Assembly: GCF_006715305.1 (NCBI RefSeq)
Contig: NZ_VFMY01000002.1
Coordinates: 186,001-250,000 of the forward strand
Length of the DNA: 64,000 nt
Source of the DNA: Arthrobacter sp. SLBN-100
GTDB taxonomy: Bacteria > Actinomycetota > Actinomycetes > Actinomycetales > Micrococcaceae
Reading direction: 5' to 3'
In this document: in pieces, positions 8,979 to 18,038 of the stretch
How the letters are laid out: each line of letters opens with the position of its first letter
Numbering within the stretch: the first letter of the stretch is position 1
Made by a program: the position numbers and the translations under genes
The notes under the pieces: model-generated
The model's database searches: none
The model's input: only the letters and a program-made list of their open reading frames with translations
What the model was told of the DNA's origin: nothing

Positions 8979-10169
8979 ATGGCAACACGCAAGACCATCA
9001 CCACCCAGGTGGCCATCATGGGAGCCGGGCCCGCCGGGCTGATGCTCTCCCACCTGCTGGCAAAATCGGGCATCGAATCCACTGTCATCGAAGTCCGGAG
9101 CCACAAGGACATCTCCGAAACTGTCCGCGCCGGCATCCTGGAGCACGGAACCGTGAACATGCTGGTGGACAGCGGCGTTTCGGACCGGGTACTGCGCGAC
9201 GGCGACCGGCACGACGGCATCGAACTGCGCTTCAACGGGGAGAGCCACCGCGTCGACTTCAAGGAACTGGTGGGGGAGTCCGTGTGGCTCTACCCGCAGA
9301 CGGACGTGTTCCTGGACCTCGCCGCACGCAGGAAGGCCGACGGCGGCGACGTCCGCTACAGCGTCACGGACACCTCCATCCACGATCTCGAGGGAAAGCC
9401 CAGGGTCTGGTTCACCGACGCCGACGGCGTGGAGTATGAGATCCAGGCTGACTTCGTGGTGGGGGCGGACGGTTCCCGCAGCCACTGCCGGTTCCAGATC
9501 CCCGAGGCGCACCGCAAGTGGTACTTCCACGAGTACCCCTTCGCCTGGTTCGGCATCCTGGCCGAGGCCCCGCGCAGCTCCGATGAGCTGATCTACGCCA
9601 ACTCGGCCAACGGATTTGCCCTGATCAGCCAGCGCACCGAGACGGTCCAGCGGATGTACTTCCAGTGCGATCCCAAGGAAAATGTGGCGGAGTGGGACGA
9701 TGAGCGGATCTGGGCCGAGTTCCGCAGCCGGGTCAACGGCAACGGCTTTGAGCTCAAGGAAGGCCCGGTCATCGAAAAGATGGTCCTGCCGTTCCGCAGC
9801 TTCGTCCACACCCCCATGCGTCACGGCAACCTCTTCCTGGCCGGCGACGCCGCGCACACCGTGCCGCCCACCGGCGCCAAGGGTCTGAACCTGGCCATCC
9901 ATGACGTCAAGGTCCTCTTCGAAGGGCTGGACAGCCACTACAACTCCGGCTCGGACCGCCTGCTGGAAACCTACAGCGACAACGCCCTGGAGCGGGTCTG
10001 GAAAGCCCAGCAGTTCTCCTACTGGATGACCACCATGCTGCACACCCCGGCCGACGCGGACGATTTCTCCCGCGCCCGCCAGCTCGGCGAACTGCACTCA
10101 GTGGTCTCGTCCCGGCACGGCATGGCCTACCTCGCCGAGGCCTACACCGGCTGGCCAGGCACGCGATAG
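8979..10169 (+). CDS. pobA: 4-hydroxybenzoate 3-monooxygenase
   Basis: FAD- and NAD(P)H-dependent aromatic hydroxylase that converts 4-hydroxybenzoate to protocatechuate in the cytoplasm. The 396-residue length matches the family (about 394). Motifs are GAGPAGLMLSHLL (FAD dinucleotide fold, residues 13-25), the DG fingerprint VVGADGSRSHCR (about residue 160), and GDAAHTVPPTGAKGLNLA (about 290) for FAD ribityl binding. I chose the ATG at 8979 over the longer open frame because it places the GxGxxG motif normally and has a purine-rich ribosome-binding region. The codon use is more GC-rich than in flanking genes, which suggests a core chromosomal pair with the upstream IclR gene. No protocatechuate-cleavage genes are in this window. 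Confidence 0.95.
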   Translation: MATRKTITTQVAIMGAGPAGLMLSHLLAKSGIESTVIEVRSHKDISETVRAGILEHGTVNMLVDSGVSDRVLRDGDRHDGIELRFNGESHRVDFKELVGESVWLYPQTDVFLDLAARRKADGGDVRYSVTDTSIHDLEGKPRVWFTDADGVEYEIQADFVVGADGSRSHCRFQIPEAHRKWYFHEYPFAWFGILAEAPRSSDELIYANSANGFALISQRTETVQRMYFQCDPKENVAEWDDERIWAEFRSRVNGNGFELKEGPVIEKMVLPFRSFVHTPMRHGNLFLAGDAAHTVPPTGAKGLNLAIHDVKVLFEGLDSHYNSGSDRLLETYSDNALERVWKAQQFSYWMTTMLHTPADADDFSRARQLGELHSVVSSRHGMAYLAEAYTGWPGTR

Positions 10170-10347
10170 GTATCCCGAAGGCGGGCACAAGAGTCGCCTG
10201 TAACTTATCCCTCCAGCAATAGCACCTCGCTTTTCACCGCGAACCGAAACGAACTGGAAGAGATCCTGTGCAGTACACCAAGCTCCGTGACCCGACCGTT
10301 TCCGCTATTGGACTGGGTTGCATGGGTATGTCTCATATCTACACCGG

Positions 10348-10355
10348 CCACAAGC
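10348..10355. repeat. Left 8-bp target-site duplication CCACAAGC
   Basis: CCACAAGC immediately precedes the left terminal inverted repeat of the IS256-family element and recurs at 11739-11746. An 8-bp duplication is normal for this family. Confidence 0.88.
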
Positions 10356-11738
10356 GGGACTGTAAGAAAAACGGTGTGTGAGGGTCCGGCCTGATCCGAA
10401 AGGCGACGGCCGTGTCAGAGTTCACGACCGAGATGACAGGGGTGATGATCGATCCTGTGACGGGAGAGATCATCGATCAGGAGGAGCTTGCGGAGCGGTT
10501 GCTCATGGCAGGCCAAGGAACAGGGCGTGAGCCTCGTAGGCCCGGGCGGGCTGCTGAACCAGCTCACGAGGAATGTGCTGGAGACCGCGCTGGAAGCGGA
10601 ACTGACCGAGCACCTAGGCCATGAGCATGGCCGGACGCCGATCGGAGCCAATATGCGCAACGGCACCAGGTCGAAGACCGTGCTGACCGAGATCGGCCCG
10701 GTCGAGATTGAGGTGCCCCGGGATCGGGACGGGTCTTTCGAGCCGGTGATTGTGCCAAAGCGAAAACGACGTTTGGACGGGATCGACCAGATCGTCCTCT
10801 CGCTGTCCGCCCGGGGATTGACCACGGGGGAAATCGCCGCGCACTTCGAGGAGGTCTACGGGGTCAAGGTCTCCAAAGACACCATCAGCCGCATTACGGA
10901 GAAGGTTGTTGGCGAACTCGCCGAGTGGTCTGCCCGTCCACTGGATTCGGTCTATCCGGTGCTGTTCGTGGACGCGATCGTAGTCAAGGTCCGGGACGGG
11001 CAGGTGCGCAACACCCCGTTTTATGTCGTCATGGGCGTCACCGTGAACGGGGAGCGGGAGATTCTGGGGATCTGGGCCGGTGACGGTGCCGAGGGTGCCC
11101 GGTTCTGGCTCCAGGTGTTCTCGGAGTTGAAGAACCGGGGCGTGGAAGACGTATTCATCGCTGTTTGCGATGGGCTGAAGGGTCTGCCGGAGGCGATTAC
11201 GACTACGTGGGAGCGAACGGTGGTGCAGCAGTGCATCGTGCATCTGATCCGCAACAGCTTCCGCTACGCCGGCCGGCAGCACCGCGACGGGATCGTCAAG
11301 GCCCTCAAGCCGGTCTACACCGCTCCGTCCGAGCAGGCGGCGAAGGACCGGTTCGGCGAGTTCACGGCCGAGTGGGGGCAGCGATATCCGGCAATCGTGC
11401 GGCTCTGGGAGTCCTCCTGGGCGGAGTTCGTGCCGTTCCTGGAGTACGACGTGGAGATCAGGCGGGTGATCCGCACGACGAACGCGATCGAGTCGTTCAA
11501 TGCCCGCTACCGACGGGCTGTCAGGGCCCGGGGGCACTTTCCAAACGAGGCCGCTGCCCTGAAATGCCTGTATTGGTCACCAGGTCTCTTGATCCGACCG
11601 GCGGCGGTCGGGCGCGAGGGGTAATGAGGTGGAAGCCTACGCTAAACGCGTTCGCGATTACCTTCGCCGGACGGTTCGAAAGAACCACTCGCTAATGAAA
11701 ACCGGCCGGACCCACACACCGTTTACCGGACAGCCCCC
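10356..11738 (+). mobile_element. IS256-family insertion sequence, 1,383 bp, with terminal inverted repeats
   Basis: The left end (GGGACTGTAAGAAAAACGGT and onward) and the complement of the right end (GGGGGCTGTCCGGTAAACGG and onward) form imperfect inverted repeats of about 35 bp sharing AAACGGTGTGTG and GGTCCGGCC. The 8-bp duplication CCACAAGC flanks both ends. The host is an aldo/keto reductase gene whose reading frame is restored by excision, which fixes the boundaries to the base. Confidence 0.88.
10412..11695 (+). pseudogene. IS256-family transposase, two frameshifts
   Basis: Mutator-type transposase. The protein starts at GTG 10412 (MSEFTTEMTGVMIDPVTGEI). One extra base near 10507 moves the frame to AKEQGVSLVGPGGLLNQLTR. 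The catalytic core follows: first Asp in PVLFVDAIVVKVRDGQVRN, second in FIAVCDGLKGLPEAI, Glu in RTTNAIESFNARYRRA. One base is missing near 11573 (KCLY-LVTRSLDPTG), after which the C-terminus (MRWKPTLNAFAITF) runs to a stop at 11695. All DDE residues are intact. As sequenced the product would be broken, so the element is probably immobile unless helped by another copy. Confidence 0.85.
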
Positions 11739-11746
11739 CCACAAGC
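11739..11746. repeat. Right 8-bp target-site duplication CCACAAGC
   Basis: Exact copy of 10348-10355 immediately after the right inverted repeat. It marks the element's downstream boundary. Confidence 0.88.
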
Positions 11747-12685
11747 AGCCCGACCAAGATTCAATCCGTACTATCAATCGCACGCTGGAGCTGGGAGTGA
11801 CCCATTTCGACAGCGCGGAGAATTACGGTCCCTACAAGAATGAAGTGCTTCTGGGTAAAGCTCTGAAGGGTCGACGTGACCAGGTCGTTATTACGTCAAA
11901 GTTCGGCATGGTTTCGCATGTGGGGAACGCTGGTCCGTTGGACAGTTCGGCAGCCAACATCCGGTCTGCGGTGGAGGGCTCCCTTAGGCGTCTTGATACC
12001 GACTACATTGACCTCTATTGCGAGCACCGCGTCGACAAAACCGTGCCCATCGAAGAGGTCATCGGTACACTGAAAGAACTCATCGCTGAAGGCAAGATCC
12101 GCCATATTGGGGCTCTCTGAAGCGGGCCCGGACACTATTCGCCGGGCGAACGCTGGTCACCCGATCACAGCGCTTCAGTCGGAATACTCCCTGTGGACAC
12201 GTGACGGTGACGACGGCGCCTTAGAGCTGCTCAAAGAACTCGGCATCGGTTTCGTGGCATACTCGCCGCTCGGGCGAGGCCTCCTCACCGGGACGGTTCT
12301 ATACCTTGACCAGCTGGATAAGGATGACTGGCGCCTGAGTAACCCCCGTTCATGAACGGTGCATTGGAGAAGAACCTCCTGGTGCTGGAGGAAGTGGAAG
12401 CTGTCGCTCAAGAAGCAGGAGCTACGCTTTCCCAAGTCGCGTTGGCCTGGCTGCTCAGTAAAGGCGATGACGGGTCGCCGATTCCTGGCACCATCCGTAT
12501 TTCCCACTTCGAAGAAGATCTGCTCGCCGTGGACGTGAAACTCACGCCGGAACAAGTCGCGGCCCTCGACAACGTCACGCAACCTGTGGGTGACCACCAC
12601 ACTTCCGCCTAGATGAAGCTCTTCGACCGGGAGAATCGTCTCAAAGACCACCGTGCGAATTAGGGTCGTGACCGCGAACCCCAAG

Positions 12686-13180
12686 ATGGTCATCATTGGT
12701 CAAAATGAAACCGAGTCTCAGATTGCTGATCGACTCATTAGGGCCGGCGCCAGTCTCATCAGAATTGATCCCGCGTCCAAGTCTCCCGCCGGAAGCCTTG
12801 AGGAAGCTGTGTCAGGTGCTGACGTGATTCTCGCCATGGATTCTTCCACGGGGCCATCAAGAATCGCGCAACGTGTTGTTTCCCTACACAGGGAGGATGC
12901 GCTCTATGCGGATCTGAACACTGGCACACCGGCAACGAAAAGGCAGCTCGCGGCACTCTTCCCGAATGGTTCTTTTGTGGATGTGGCGATCGTGCAGAAG
13001 GATCGCGTCCCGGCCGGAGGGCTGGTTATGGATGTTGCCGGGACCGGGGTCAGAAGACTGATAGAGCTGCTTGAACCCAGTGGGGATGGACCTCCGGTTT
13101 GTTTCGGAGGTTGCGGGCGAAGCAACGGCGCGGGGCCATACTTCTCGCTCTTTACTTTGTACATCTAATGCTCGGTCAAA
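12686..13180 (+). pseudogene. 6-phosphogluconate dehydrogenase-like NAD-binding protein, decayed
   Basis: From the ATG at 12686 the frame reads MVIIGQNETESQIADRLIRA, a Rossmann opening of the 6-PGDH/3-hydroxyisobutyrate dehydrogenase type. ADVILAMDSS and YADLNTGTPATKRQLA follow, the latter resembling the substrate-binding SG/T motif. Near 13078 an extra base breaks the frame; the other frame continues with VGMDLRFVSEVAGEATARG, the expected next segment (normally followed by a catalytic Lys helix, which is missing here). The C-terminal domain is absent. It lies 70 bp after the broken aldo/keto reductase, so this looks like a small cluster undergoing loss. Confidence 0.7.
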
Positions 13181-13414
13181 ATTCGTGGGCTTTGACGCCT
13201 GCGCTGCGTACCTTTTGCGGGTCCTCTGTGCAGGAGGCCCAAAGGCTACTTCTTCCGCGGCCAGGGAACAGCCACCGGTGCACTGGCCGGCCCTCTGAAA
13301 TCGGAAAGCCGGTATCCAACTGCCTTGCCTTGAAGCAAGGTTACGGGCAAAGTTGGGTCGTCGCGTTTCGGACTGGTTGTTCGCTGTACGTTCGTCTCGT
13401 ATGCAAGTCAATTT

Positions 13415-13966
13415 TCAGGCGAGACCTCCTACATTCATCATTCCCATGCTTGTGACTGTGACCACGCTGAATGTGGCCTCACACATGAGGAGCGTTTTAG
13501 CGGAGGTCCGAGTGGTAGCACACTTCGCCATGATGACAGCTGAAAAAAAGGCATAGGCGCTGCATATGAGGATCGTGGCGCCAGACCCGGCCCCTGATGT
13601 ATGGCCATGGGTGGCCTGAGAGGGAGTTGAACAGGCGGAGCTCATCATTATCAAAATCGCTCCCATGGCAATCATTGAGAAAGACCGGTGCAGCCCTATC
13701 AAGTCGTCTCCGGAGAACGGACTCTCCAGCGCCGGTTTCAGGCGGCCAACAAGTGTCAAGATCGGTGCGCAGAGGATTAATATCGCACCCCAAGCAGGGC
13801 TTGCGAGGATGTCCCACTGTGTTTGAGCCAGATCAATCATGGCGCAAGACATGGCAGCCATGGCTAGTGCACCAGCAAGGGCGGGAATGTCCCTTGCCGT
13901 CGGGAGCACACAAATGACGACGAGGACGGAGCTTAAGACCATCAGCATGCACAGGAAGGAATACAT
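13415..13966 (-). CDS. DUF5134-like polytopic membrane protein
   Basis: A 183-residue Met-rich membrane protein with about five hydrophobic segments (SFLCMLMVLSSVLVVICVLP, ILASPAWGAILILCAPIL, FSMIAMGAILIMMSSAC, ATILICSAYAFFSAVIMA and the C-terminal end). A His-containing loop, THGHTSGAG, lies between helices. GGAGGT precedes the ATG at 13966. The layout resembles the actinobacterial DUF5134 family, members of which often sit near copper-handling genes. It is the last gene of a set with the SCO-like protein and the linalool dehydratase/isomerase homologue, 48 bp after the SCO gene. A copper-related role is an inference from His/Met content and the SCO neighbour. Confidence 0.72.
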   Translation of the reverse strand: MYSFLCMLMVLSSVLVVICVLPTARDIPALAGALAMAAMSCAMIDLAQTQWDILASPAWGAILILCAPILTLVGRLKPALESPFSGDDLIGLHRSFSMIAMGAILIMMSSACSTPSQATHGHTSGAGSGATILICSAYAFFSAVIMAKCATTRTSAKTLLMCEATFSVVTVTSMGMMNVGGLA

Positions 13967-14014
13967 ACTTACCTCCGGTCATTTCCGTCTTAAGGGGCGG
14001 GCGGGCTGTGTGGG

Positions 14015-14515
14015 CTAAGGCGAATTGGAAAGCACTGCGCGGATCCGCTGAGCCATTGTTGAAACCTCCAGCGCATCTACCAGATGTGTACAGTAGGAGC
14101 CGTCGGGGCCAATCACGTAAGTGAATGCCGTATGGGGAAGGGTGTATCCGTCAGGCATTGACGAGTCCTCCGTTCTCTTTACAGAGACGTTGAAGGCGGC
14201 CCGGAGGTCCTCTATCATGTCCGGTGCGCCGGTGAGGCCTGTGAATCTGGGTGCCGCTGATGCCAGGAAGTCCCGAAGTACTTCCGGAGTATCCCGGTCA
14301 GGGTCAACGGTGACGTAAAGGGGGACGAATTCTTCGGCGTTCGGGCCGAGTTCTTCAAGGACCTGGCTGAGTTTTCCGAGAGCCCGGGGACAGACCACTT
14401 GGCAGTTCGTGAACCCGAAGAACATCAGCAGCCACTTGCCACGGAAGTCCTCCTGTGAGGTTTTCTTGCCGTGGTGGTCTACGAGGTCGAACACGGGAAG
14501 GGTAGTGGGTTTCAT
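14015..14515 (-). CDS. SCO1/SenC-family thioredoxin-fold protein without membrane anchor
   Basis: A 166-residue protein of the SCO family (copper chaperones or thiol-disulfide proteins). The CxxxC motif is in FTNCQVVCPRAL (about residues 38-42), the strand LYVTVDPDRDTPEVLRDF follows, and the third ligand-type His is in LPHTAFTYVIGPDG. Usual SCO proteins carry an N-terminal transmembrane helix or lipobox. This one begins directly with the fold (MKPTTLPVFDLVDHHGKKTS) and so looks cytoplasmic. Its ATG overlaps the stop of the linalool dehydratase/isomerase-family gene (ATGA at 14512-14515), so the two are probably co-translated. It may deliver copper or keep the enzyme's cysteine pair reduced; neither is shown by the sequence. 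Confidence 0.85.
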   Translation of the reverse strand: MKPTTLPVFDLVDHHGKKTSQEDFRGKWLLMFFGFTNCQVVCPRALGKLSQVLEELGPNAEEFVPLYVTVDPDRDTPEVLRDFLASAAPRFTGLTGAPDMIEDLRAAFNVSVKRTEDSSMPDGYTLPHTAFTYVIGPDGSYCTHLVDALEVSTMAQRIRAVLSNSP

Positions 14516-16029
14516 GAGGCCTTCCAGGTGGGTGTGTGGATGGTCAGTTCCTCGAGGGTTCCGGGTCGGAGGTGAATGCGCAATAGTCCGTCCTTGTGCG
14601 CCAGTCGGTCCTGCTCGAGCGGCTGCTCTGCTCGAGTGACTATGAAGTCGCCGGGAACGTTGGAAATCGCCAGGCTGGGGTCCCCGTCTCCCGCCGCCTG
14701 AGCTGTCAAGTGAAGTTGGCGGCTTTCCCTGTCAAACCATGCGGTAGTGATGTCGATCCCTGAAGTAGCAGAAACCACGAGGGGCTCCTGGAAGTGGGTT
14801 TCGTCCCACGGTTCGTTGTAGAGCGACCACAGCCCGTCAGGGATGTTCAGTCGTGCGTAGGCCAGTAGCGTGTTGCCTGTCAGCGGTTCCACGAGCGTGC
14901 GGTTGCCGGCAGCGTCGGTAGCTGTATCGTTCCGCGGGTAGTGGAGCGCCCCGTGGTGCCAGGTGGGGTTCATGTAGCGGTCCGCGTGCTTTAGGAGCCC
15001 TTCGAGGGTTTCGTGGTCGCCCATTTCGGAGGCCCACGCAGCAACCCAGCCGAAGTCATTTGTGTCATTGACAACTTCCTGCCCCATCACCTGCCTGGCG
15101 GGAGGAAAAATGACAGATACTTCCCCGTCATCGCCCCGGGTAATCAAACGGTCGCGTTGACTCGGATAGTTGCTATGGACGAACTCGCGGTTCCATGAGT
15201 TCATAAGGGTGCCGCACCAAGCATCCACCCAGGGCGATCCCATTTCATTGGGGCGTACTACCTTGCTGTCCTGGAAGAGCATCACTTGGTAGTGGCCGTT
15301 CTTGTCCAAGCGACCATAATCACGCCACGCGCGCTCATAGCCGGCCACCACGTCCTCTGCCAGACTACCGCCGGTGAGAATGTCGTGCATTCGGAACCCT
15401 ATGATCGCTGGCTGGTTGCAAATTTGAAAAATGCAGTTAGGTTCGCAGGCGATCCCGATATAACCGCTTTTGACCATGTTCCAGTACAGAAGATCAGTGA
15501 GAGAGTCTTGATCGTAGGAAAATTGCTTGGGTTCTCCTCCCCAAAAGAACGACCAGTAATTAAGCGATAGGGCCTCTGGTTTGGCGTACTTGTCGTCTTG
15601 AAACAAGACGTTGTACATCGCGACCATGGATTGCACATACGCGCTGTACATGATGTTGTCCTCGGCGATGGGATCCCAGCGTTCTTGGAGCTGGTCGCTT
15701 AGGTGCGCATTGAACACAGACCCGCCACGACTGACGTCGCGCCAATACAGCCAGACTTGAGGCAGCAGGATCTTACGGATGAGACGATCGAAGGTGTCTT
15801 TGAATACTACTGGGGCGTTGGGAAGTCGATGGCGGTGGGCCAGCGCGAGTGCATAAGACGCGTAGGCGATTTGGAAGCGGTAGCCACCAAAGTCTTCCTG
15901 TCCCGTAGATCTTTGTTGCATCCCGGACCAGTCATTCGGGAGCTGCTTGGCCAGTGCCTGAATGTGCTTTAGATGCCCGAGCTGGGCTTCATCCAGGCCG
16001 TCTAGGTGGGCTGATGTGGACGGTGCCAT
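14512..16029 (-). CDS. Linalool dehydratase/isomerase-family protein
   Basis: A 505-residue protein that I assign to the linalool dehydratase/isomerase (LDI) family, whose founding member from Castellaniella interconverts myrcene, linalool and geraniol without a cofactor. The all-helical (alpha/alpha)6 core is suggested by RFQIAYASYALALAHRHRLP and DNIMYSAYVQSMVAMYNVLF. IACEPNCIFQICNQPAI contains two cysteines nine residues apart (Cys195, Cys204), the same spacing as the active-site pair of LDI. The founding enzyme is periplasmic, but no signal peptide is visible here. I chose the ATG at 16029 (MAPSTSAHLDG, with AGGAAG upstream); the frame is open further upstream only across the MFS remnant. 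It overlaps the next gene by ATGA. The substrate could be a tertiary allylic alcohol such as linalool or 2-methyl-3-buten-2-ol; this is inferred. Confidence 0.82.
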   Translation of the reverse strand: MAPSTSAHLDGLDEAQLGHLKHIQALAKQLPNDWSGMQQRSTGQEDFGGYRFQIAYASYALALAHRHRLPNAPVVFKDTFDRLIRKILLPQVWLYWRDVSRGGSVFNAHLSDQLQERWDPIAEDNIMYSAYVQSMVAMYNVLFQDDKYAKPEALSLNYWSFFWGGEPKQFSYDQDSLTDLLYWNMVKSGYIGIACEPNCIFQICNQPAIIGFRMHDILTGGSLAEDVVAGYERAWRDYGRLDKNGHYQVMLFQDSKVVRPNEMGSPWVDAWCGTLMNSWNREFVHSNYPSQRDRLITRGDDGEVSVIFPPARQVMGQEVVNDTNDFGWVAAWASEMGDHETLEGLLKHADRYMNPTWHHGALHYPRNDTATDAAGNRTLVEPLTGNTLLAYARLNIPDGLWSLYNEPWDETHFQEPLVVSATSGIDITTAWFDRESRQLHLTAQAAGDGDPSLAISNVPGDFIVTRAEQPLEQDRLAHKDGLLRIHLRPGTLEELTIHTPTWKAS

Positions 16030-16343
16030 TACTTTCTTCTTCCTGAGATCGAGTCTTGTGGCTTTAGCGAACCGACTGGACCGTCGCTGAGGCGGGTGAC
16101 GACTTTCCGCAGCCCAATCCGGTCGATGAACCTTCCCAGGAAGGGAGACGTAATCGCTGCGGCGATGGAGCAAGTGGTCAACGCCGCAGAGATCTGCCCG
16201 CGTGTCCATCCAAAGTCCTTGGAAATCGGGCCCATGAAGAAGCCCATCGTCGTCATAATCAGCGGTCCCACGGCTACGGTCAAGGCGAGCATGCTTCCGC
16301 CACCGACCCACCAAGGGCTTCTTGTGATTCTTGCAATGGCCAT
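16029..16343 (-). pseudogene. MFS transporter, N-terminal fragment
   Basis: Only the first three transmembrane helices of a major-facilitator (oxalate/formate antiporter or monocarboxylate-type) protein remain: WWVGGGSMLALTVAVGPLIM, FMGPISKDFGWTRGQISAAL and FLGRFIDRIGLRKVV, the last being the conserved loop 2-3. After IGLRKVV the sequence changes to an unrelated tail ending in GRRK. The stop TAA overlaps the ATG of the LDI-family gene (TAATG). A deletion has probably joined the 5' end of a transporter gene to the LDI-family gene, leaving its promoter and possibly translational coupling in place. A normal member has about 420 residues. Confidence 0.75.
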
Positions 16344-16346
16344 CAA

Positions 16347-16653
16347 ATATCCATTCGTATGCGTGCGCTGACAGCACTGTCAGCGGTTAGCGTGTGGGGG
16401 CGTACCTGCACCAATTACAGGATTCGCGAGGGTGAATCTAGATCTTCGAAAAAGTTAGCGGATTCGAAAGTGTTCCAGACCACATGTTCCGTCTAGTGGA
16501 ACCGCCCATGGCTTCCAATTCTGCCGGGCGAAGATGGAAGGTTGCACGGAGGAGGAAGAGACCGCTGGCCGCCTGGTGCAATTGCCAGCGAGGAGCAGCG
16601 AGACCGCTCAACGGGACGCTTCCTAAGTCCCAAGGGGGAGTGGCGCTGCAACG
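16347..16653. other. Intergenic region, no gene recognised
   Basis: Separates the MFS/LDI unit from the IclR gene, both on the minus strand. I see no convincing coding region. It must hold the promoter of the MFS-LDI-SCO-DUF5134 unit and may hold an IclR binding site. Confidence 0.4.
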
Positions 16654-17469
16654 CTACCTGTCTTGGGGGAAGATGATCTCGGGATAACTATCCAGGCGAG
16701 CAGAGTAATCGGCGGTGATGCGCTCGATGGCCGTTGTCAGAGCCGCTACGAGTCCCGCATCGATTTGACGGGATGAGGCAATTCCGAGGGAGATGGCCGC
16801 GACCGGAAACCCTGTGGCGACGATCGCCGCGCCTACGCACGTTAGACCGTCGTAAGCCTCGTTCGCCGAGACGATAATCCCGCGTCGTCGCACTTGTCGA
16901 AGCTCGGAGATTAAATCGTCAGTCGAGATCTGTCCGTCACCGAGGGCACCCGGCAAGGTTGCGGGCAGGCTCCTCCGGAGCTCTGCGAGGTCGCTCCGCG
17001 ACATGATTGCCTTACCGGCTGCGGTCAGATGGGCAGGGAGTTTTTGTCCGATCGCAACTGTCGGCCAAGAACAATTGGTGGGAGTAAGAACCTCAACGTA
17101 ACGGACATCTAGGTGCCGAAGGACAGCGAAATGAACCGATGCGCCCGTAACCGCGCTTAGTTCCATCATGTGTCCGAGGGCTAGGTTTCTTACCAGACTG
17201 ATCGGCGCAAACGATCCAATGCGAAGCATCTCAACACCGATCTTGTAGCCCGAACGGTGTTTCTCTAGCGCGCCCTCGGCAATCAGGGTTGCTATGAGCC
17301 TGTGGGCTGTCGACTTCGGCAGGCCCGTCTTGCGGGCTATCTGGGTAAGCGATTGGACGGGAGTCCCTTCGAAAGACCTGAGCACTTTGAAGGCGCGCGA
17401 TAGGAGGGATGAATCTCCGACGCTATCACTCCCGAAGCTCGGTAGAGGGTCTTGAGAATGAGACCGCAT
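16654..17469 (-). CDS. IclR-family transcriptional regulator
   Basis: A 271-residue regulator. The wHTH is at about residues 25-85 (QSLTQIARKTGLPKSTAHRL), followed by the ligand domain (GASVHFAVLRHLDVRYVEVL, LPAHLTAAGKAIMSR, VGAAIVATGFPVAAISLGI). It lies directly upstream of the MFS/LDI-family unit in the same orientation and is the likely regulator of that unit. No clean palindrome is obvious in the 307-bp gap. The start at 17469 gives a 20-residue tail before the wHTH; a later start is possible. Confidence 0.86.
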   Translation of the reverse strand: MRSHSQDPLPSFGSDSVGDSSLLSRAFKVLRSFEGTPVQSLTQIARKTGLPKSTAHRLIATLIAEGALEKHRSGYKIGVEMLRIGSFAPISLVRNLALGHMMELSAVTGASVHFAVLRHLDVRYVEVLTPTNCSWPTVAIGQKLPAHLTAAGKAIMSRSDLAELRRSLPATLPGALGDGQISTDDLISELRQVRRRGIIVSANEAYDGLTCVGAAIVATGFPVAAISLGIASSRQIDAGLVAALTTAIERITADYSARLDSYPEIIFPQDR

Positions 17470-18038
17470 ATTTCTGGCACCTCCCCTGCTCCGTGCGAGT
17501 ACTTAGTCCTGAAACTGGGCCGATTCAGACTAGCCCACGAAGGGACAGACGGCGGTAAAATACCGAGTCGGTGCATTGCCGCCGCTGTTACCCGTTCTCC
17601 CACAATCAGTATCCCCTCACAGTTCCAGCTGGCCGGGAACTGTGAGGTCCTTCGACTGCAAACGCATGTCTTTGATTCCAAGGAAGGCCGATGTCTGACA
17701 GAAAGGGGCTGCCTTCCGCCATTACTAGCCGATGGAGATTGCTCCGTCGCTGGGGATCAAAGTGCTGGAGCACGATCCGGTCGCGTGTTCCTTCGGACAA
17801 ATTTCCTAAACGGGTCTGGAGTGCCTGCGCCGTCCCTACTTCCGCTGCAATATCCGCCTCGATAATGGCCAATCTAGGGTGGCGGTAGGAAACCGAGGAA
17901 AAATGTGGCAAATGATGGCAGCGGCCGGCCCCCTATGCCAAGCACTCCCCTGCCTATTTCCAAAGGCCGATAATTGACCTTCCGTCAACCTGCCGCGGTT
18001 CCATATATGGCATGTCAGCCTTGGCGGCGGGGGAGTGT
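17470..18038. other. Intergenic region, no secure gene
   Basis: No recognisable gene. A minus-strand frame at 17606-17911 (101 codons, ADIAAEVGTAQALQTRLGNL) has a protein-like composition but no match I recognise and no good ribosome-binding site. It may be a remnant. Confidence 0.35.

Larger units (their letters stand above)
10268..12612 (+). pseudogene. Aldo/keto reductase, split by an IS256-family element and frameshifted
   Basis: The gene starts at GTG 10268 ([20 protein letters not shown]) and is interrupted after 29 codons plus one base by the element at 10356-11738. Removing the element and one copy of the 8-bp duplication rejoins the frame exactly (YTGHKQPDQDSIRTINRTL). The rest is a normal AKR: catalytic Asp and Tyr in HFDSAENYGP, Lys in ITSKFG, His in YCEHRVD, then EYSLWTRD and PIPGT near the C-terminus. 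Two further defects exist: an extra G near 12111 (RHIG to LSEAG) and a missing T near 12350 (NPRF-MNGALE). The gene is therefore inactive by three independent lesions. The family is NADPH-dependent aldehyde/ketone reductases of the YajO/IolS type; the substrate is unknown. Confidence 0.86.

Noticed and set aside
8895..10097. 400-codon minus-strand frame opposite pobA
   Set aside because: Val/Gly/Ala/His-rich shadow of a GC-rich gene; PobA on the plus strand has all family motifs.
16030..16377. N-terminal extension of the LDI-family frame to a 621-codon protein
   Set aside because: The extra residues are Arg/His-rich and antisense-like, and they overlap the MFS remnant in another frame. ATG 16029 has a good ribosome-binding site.
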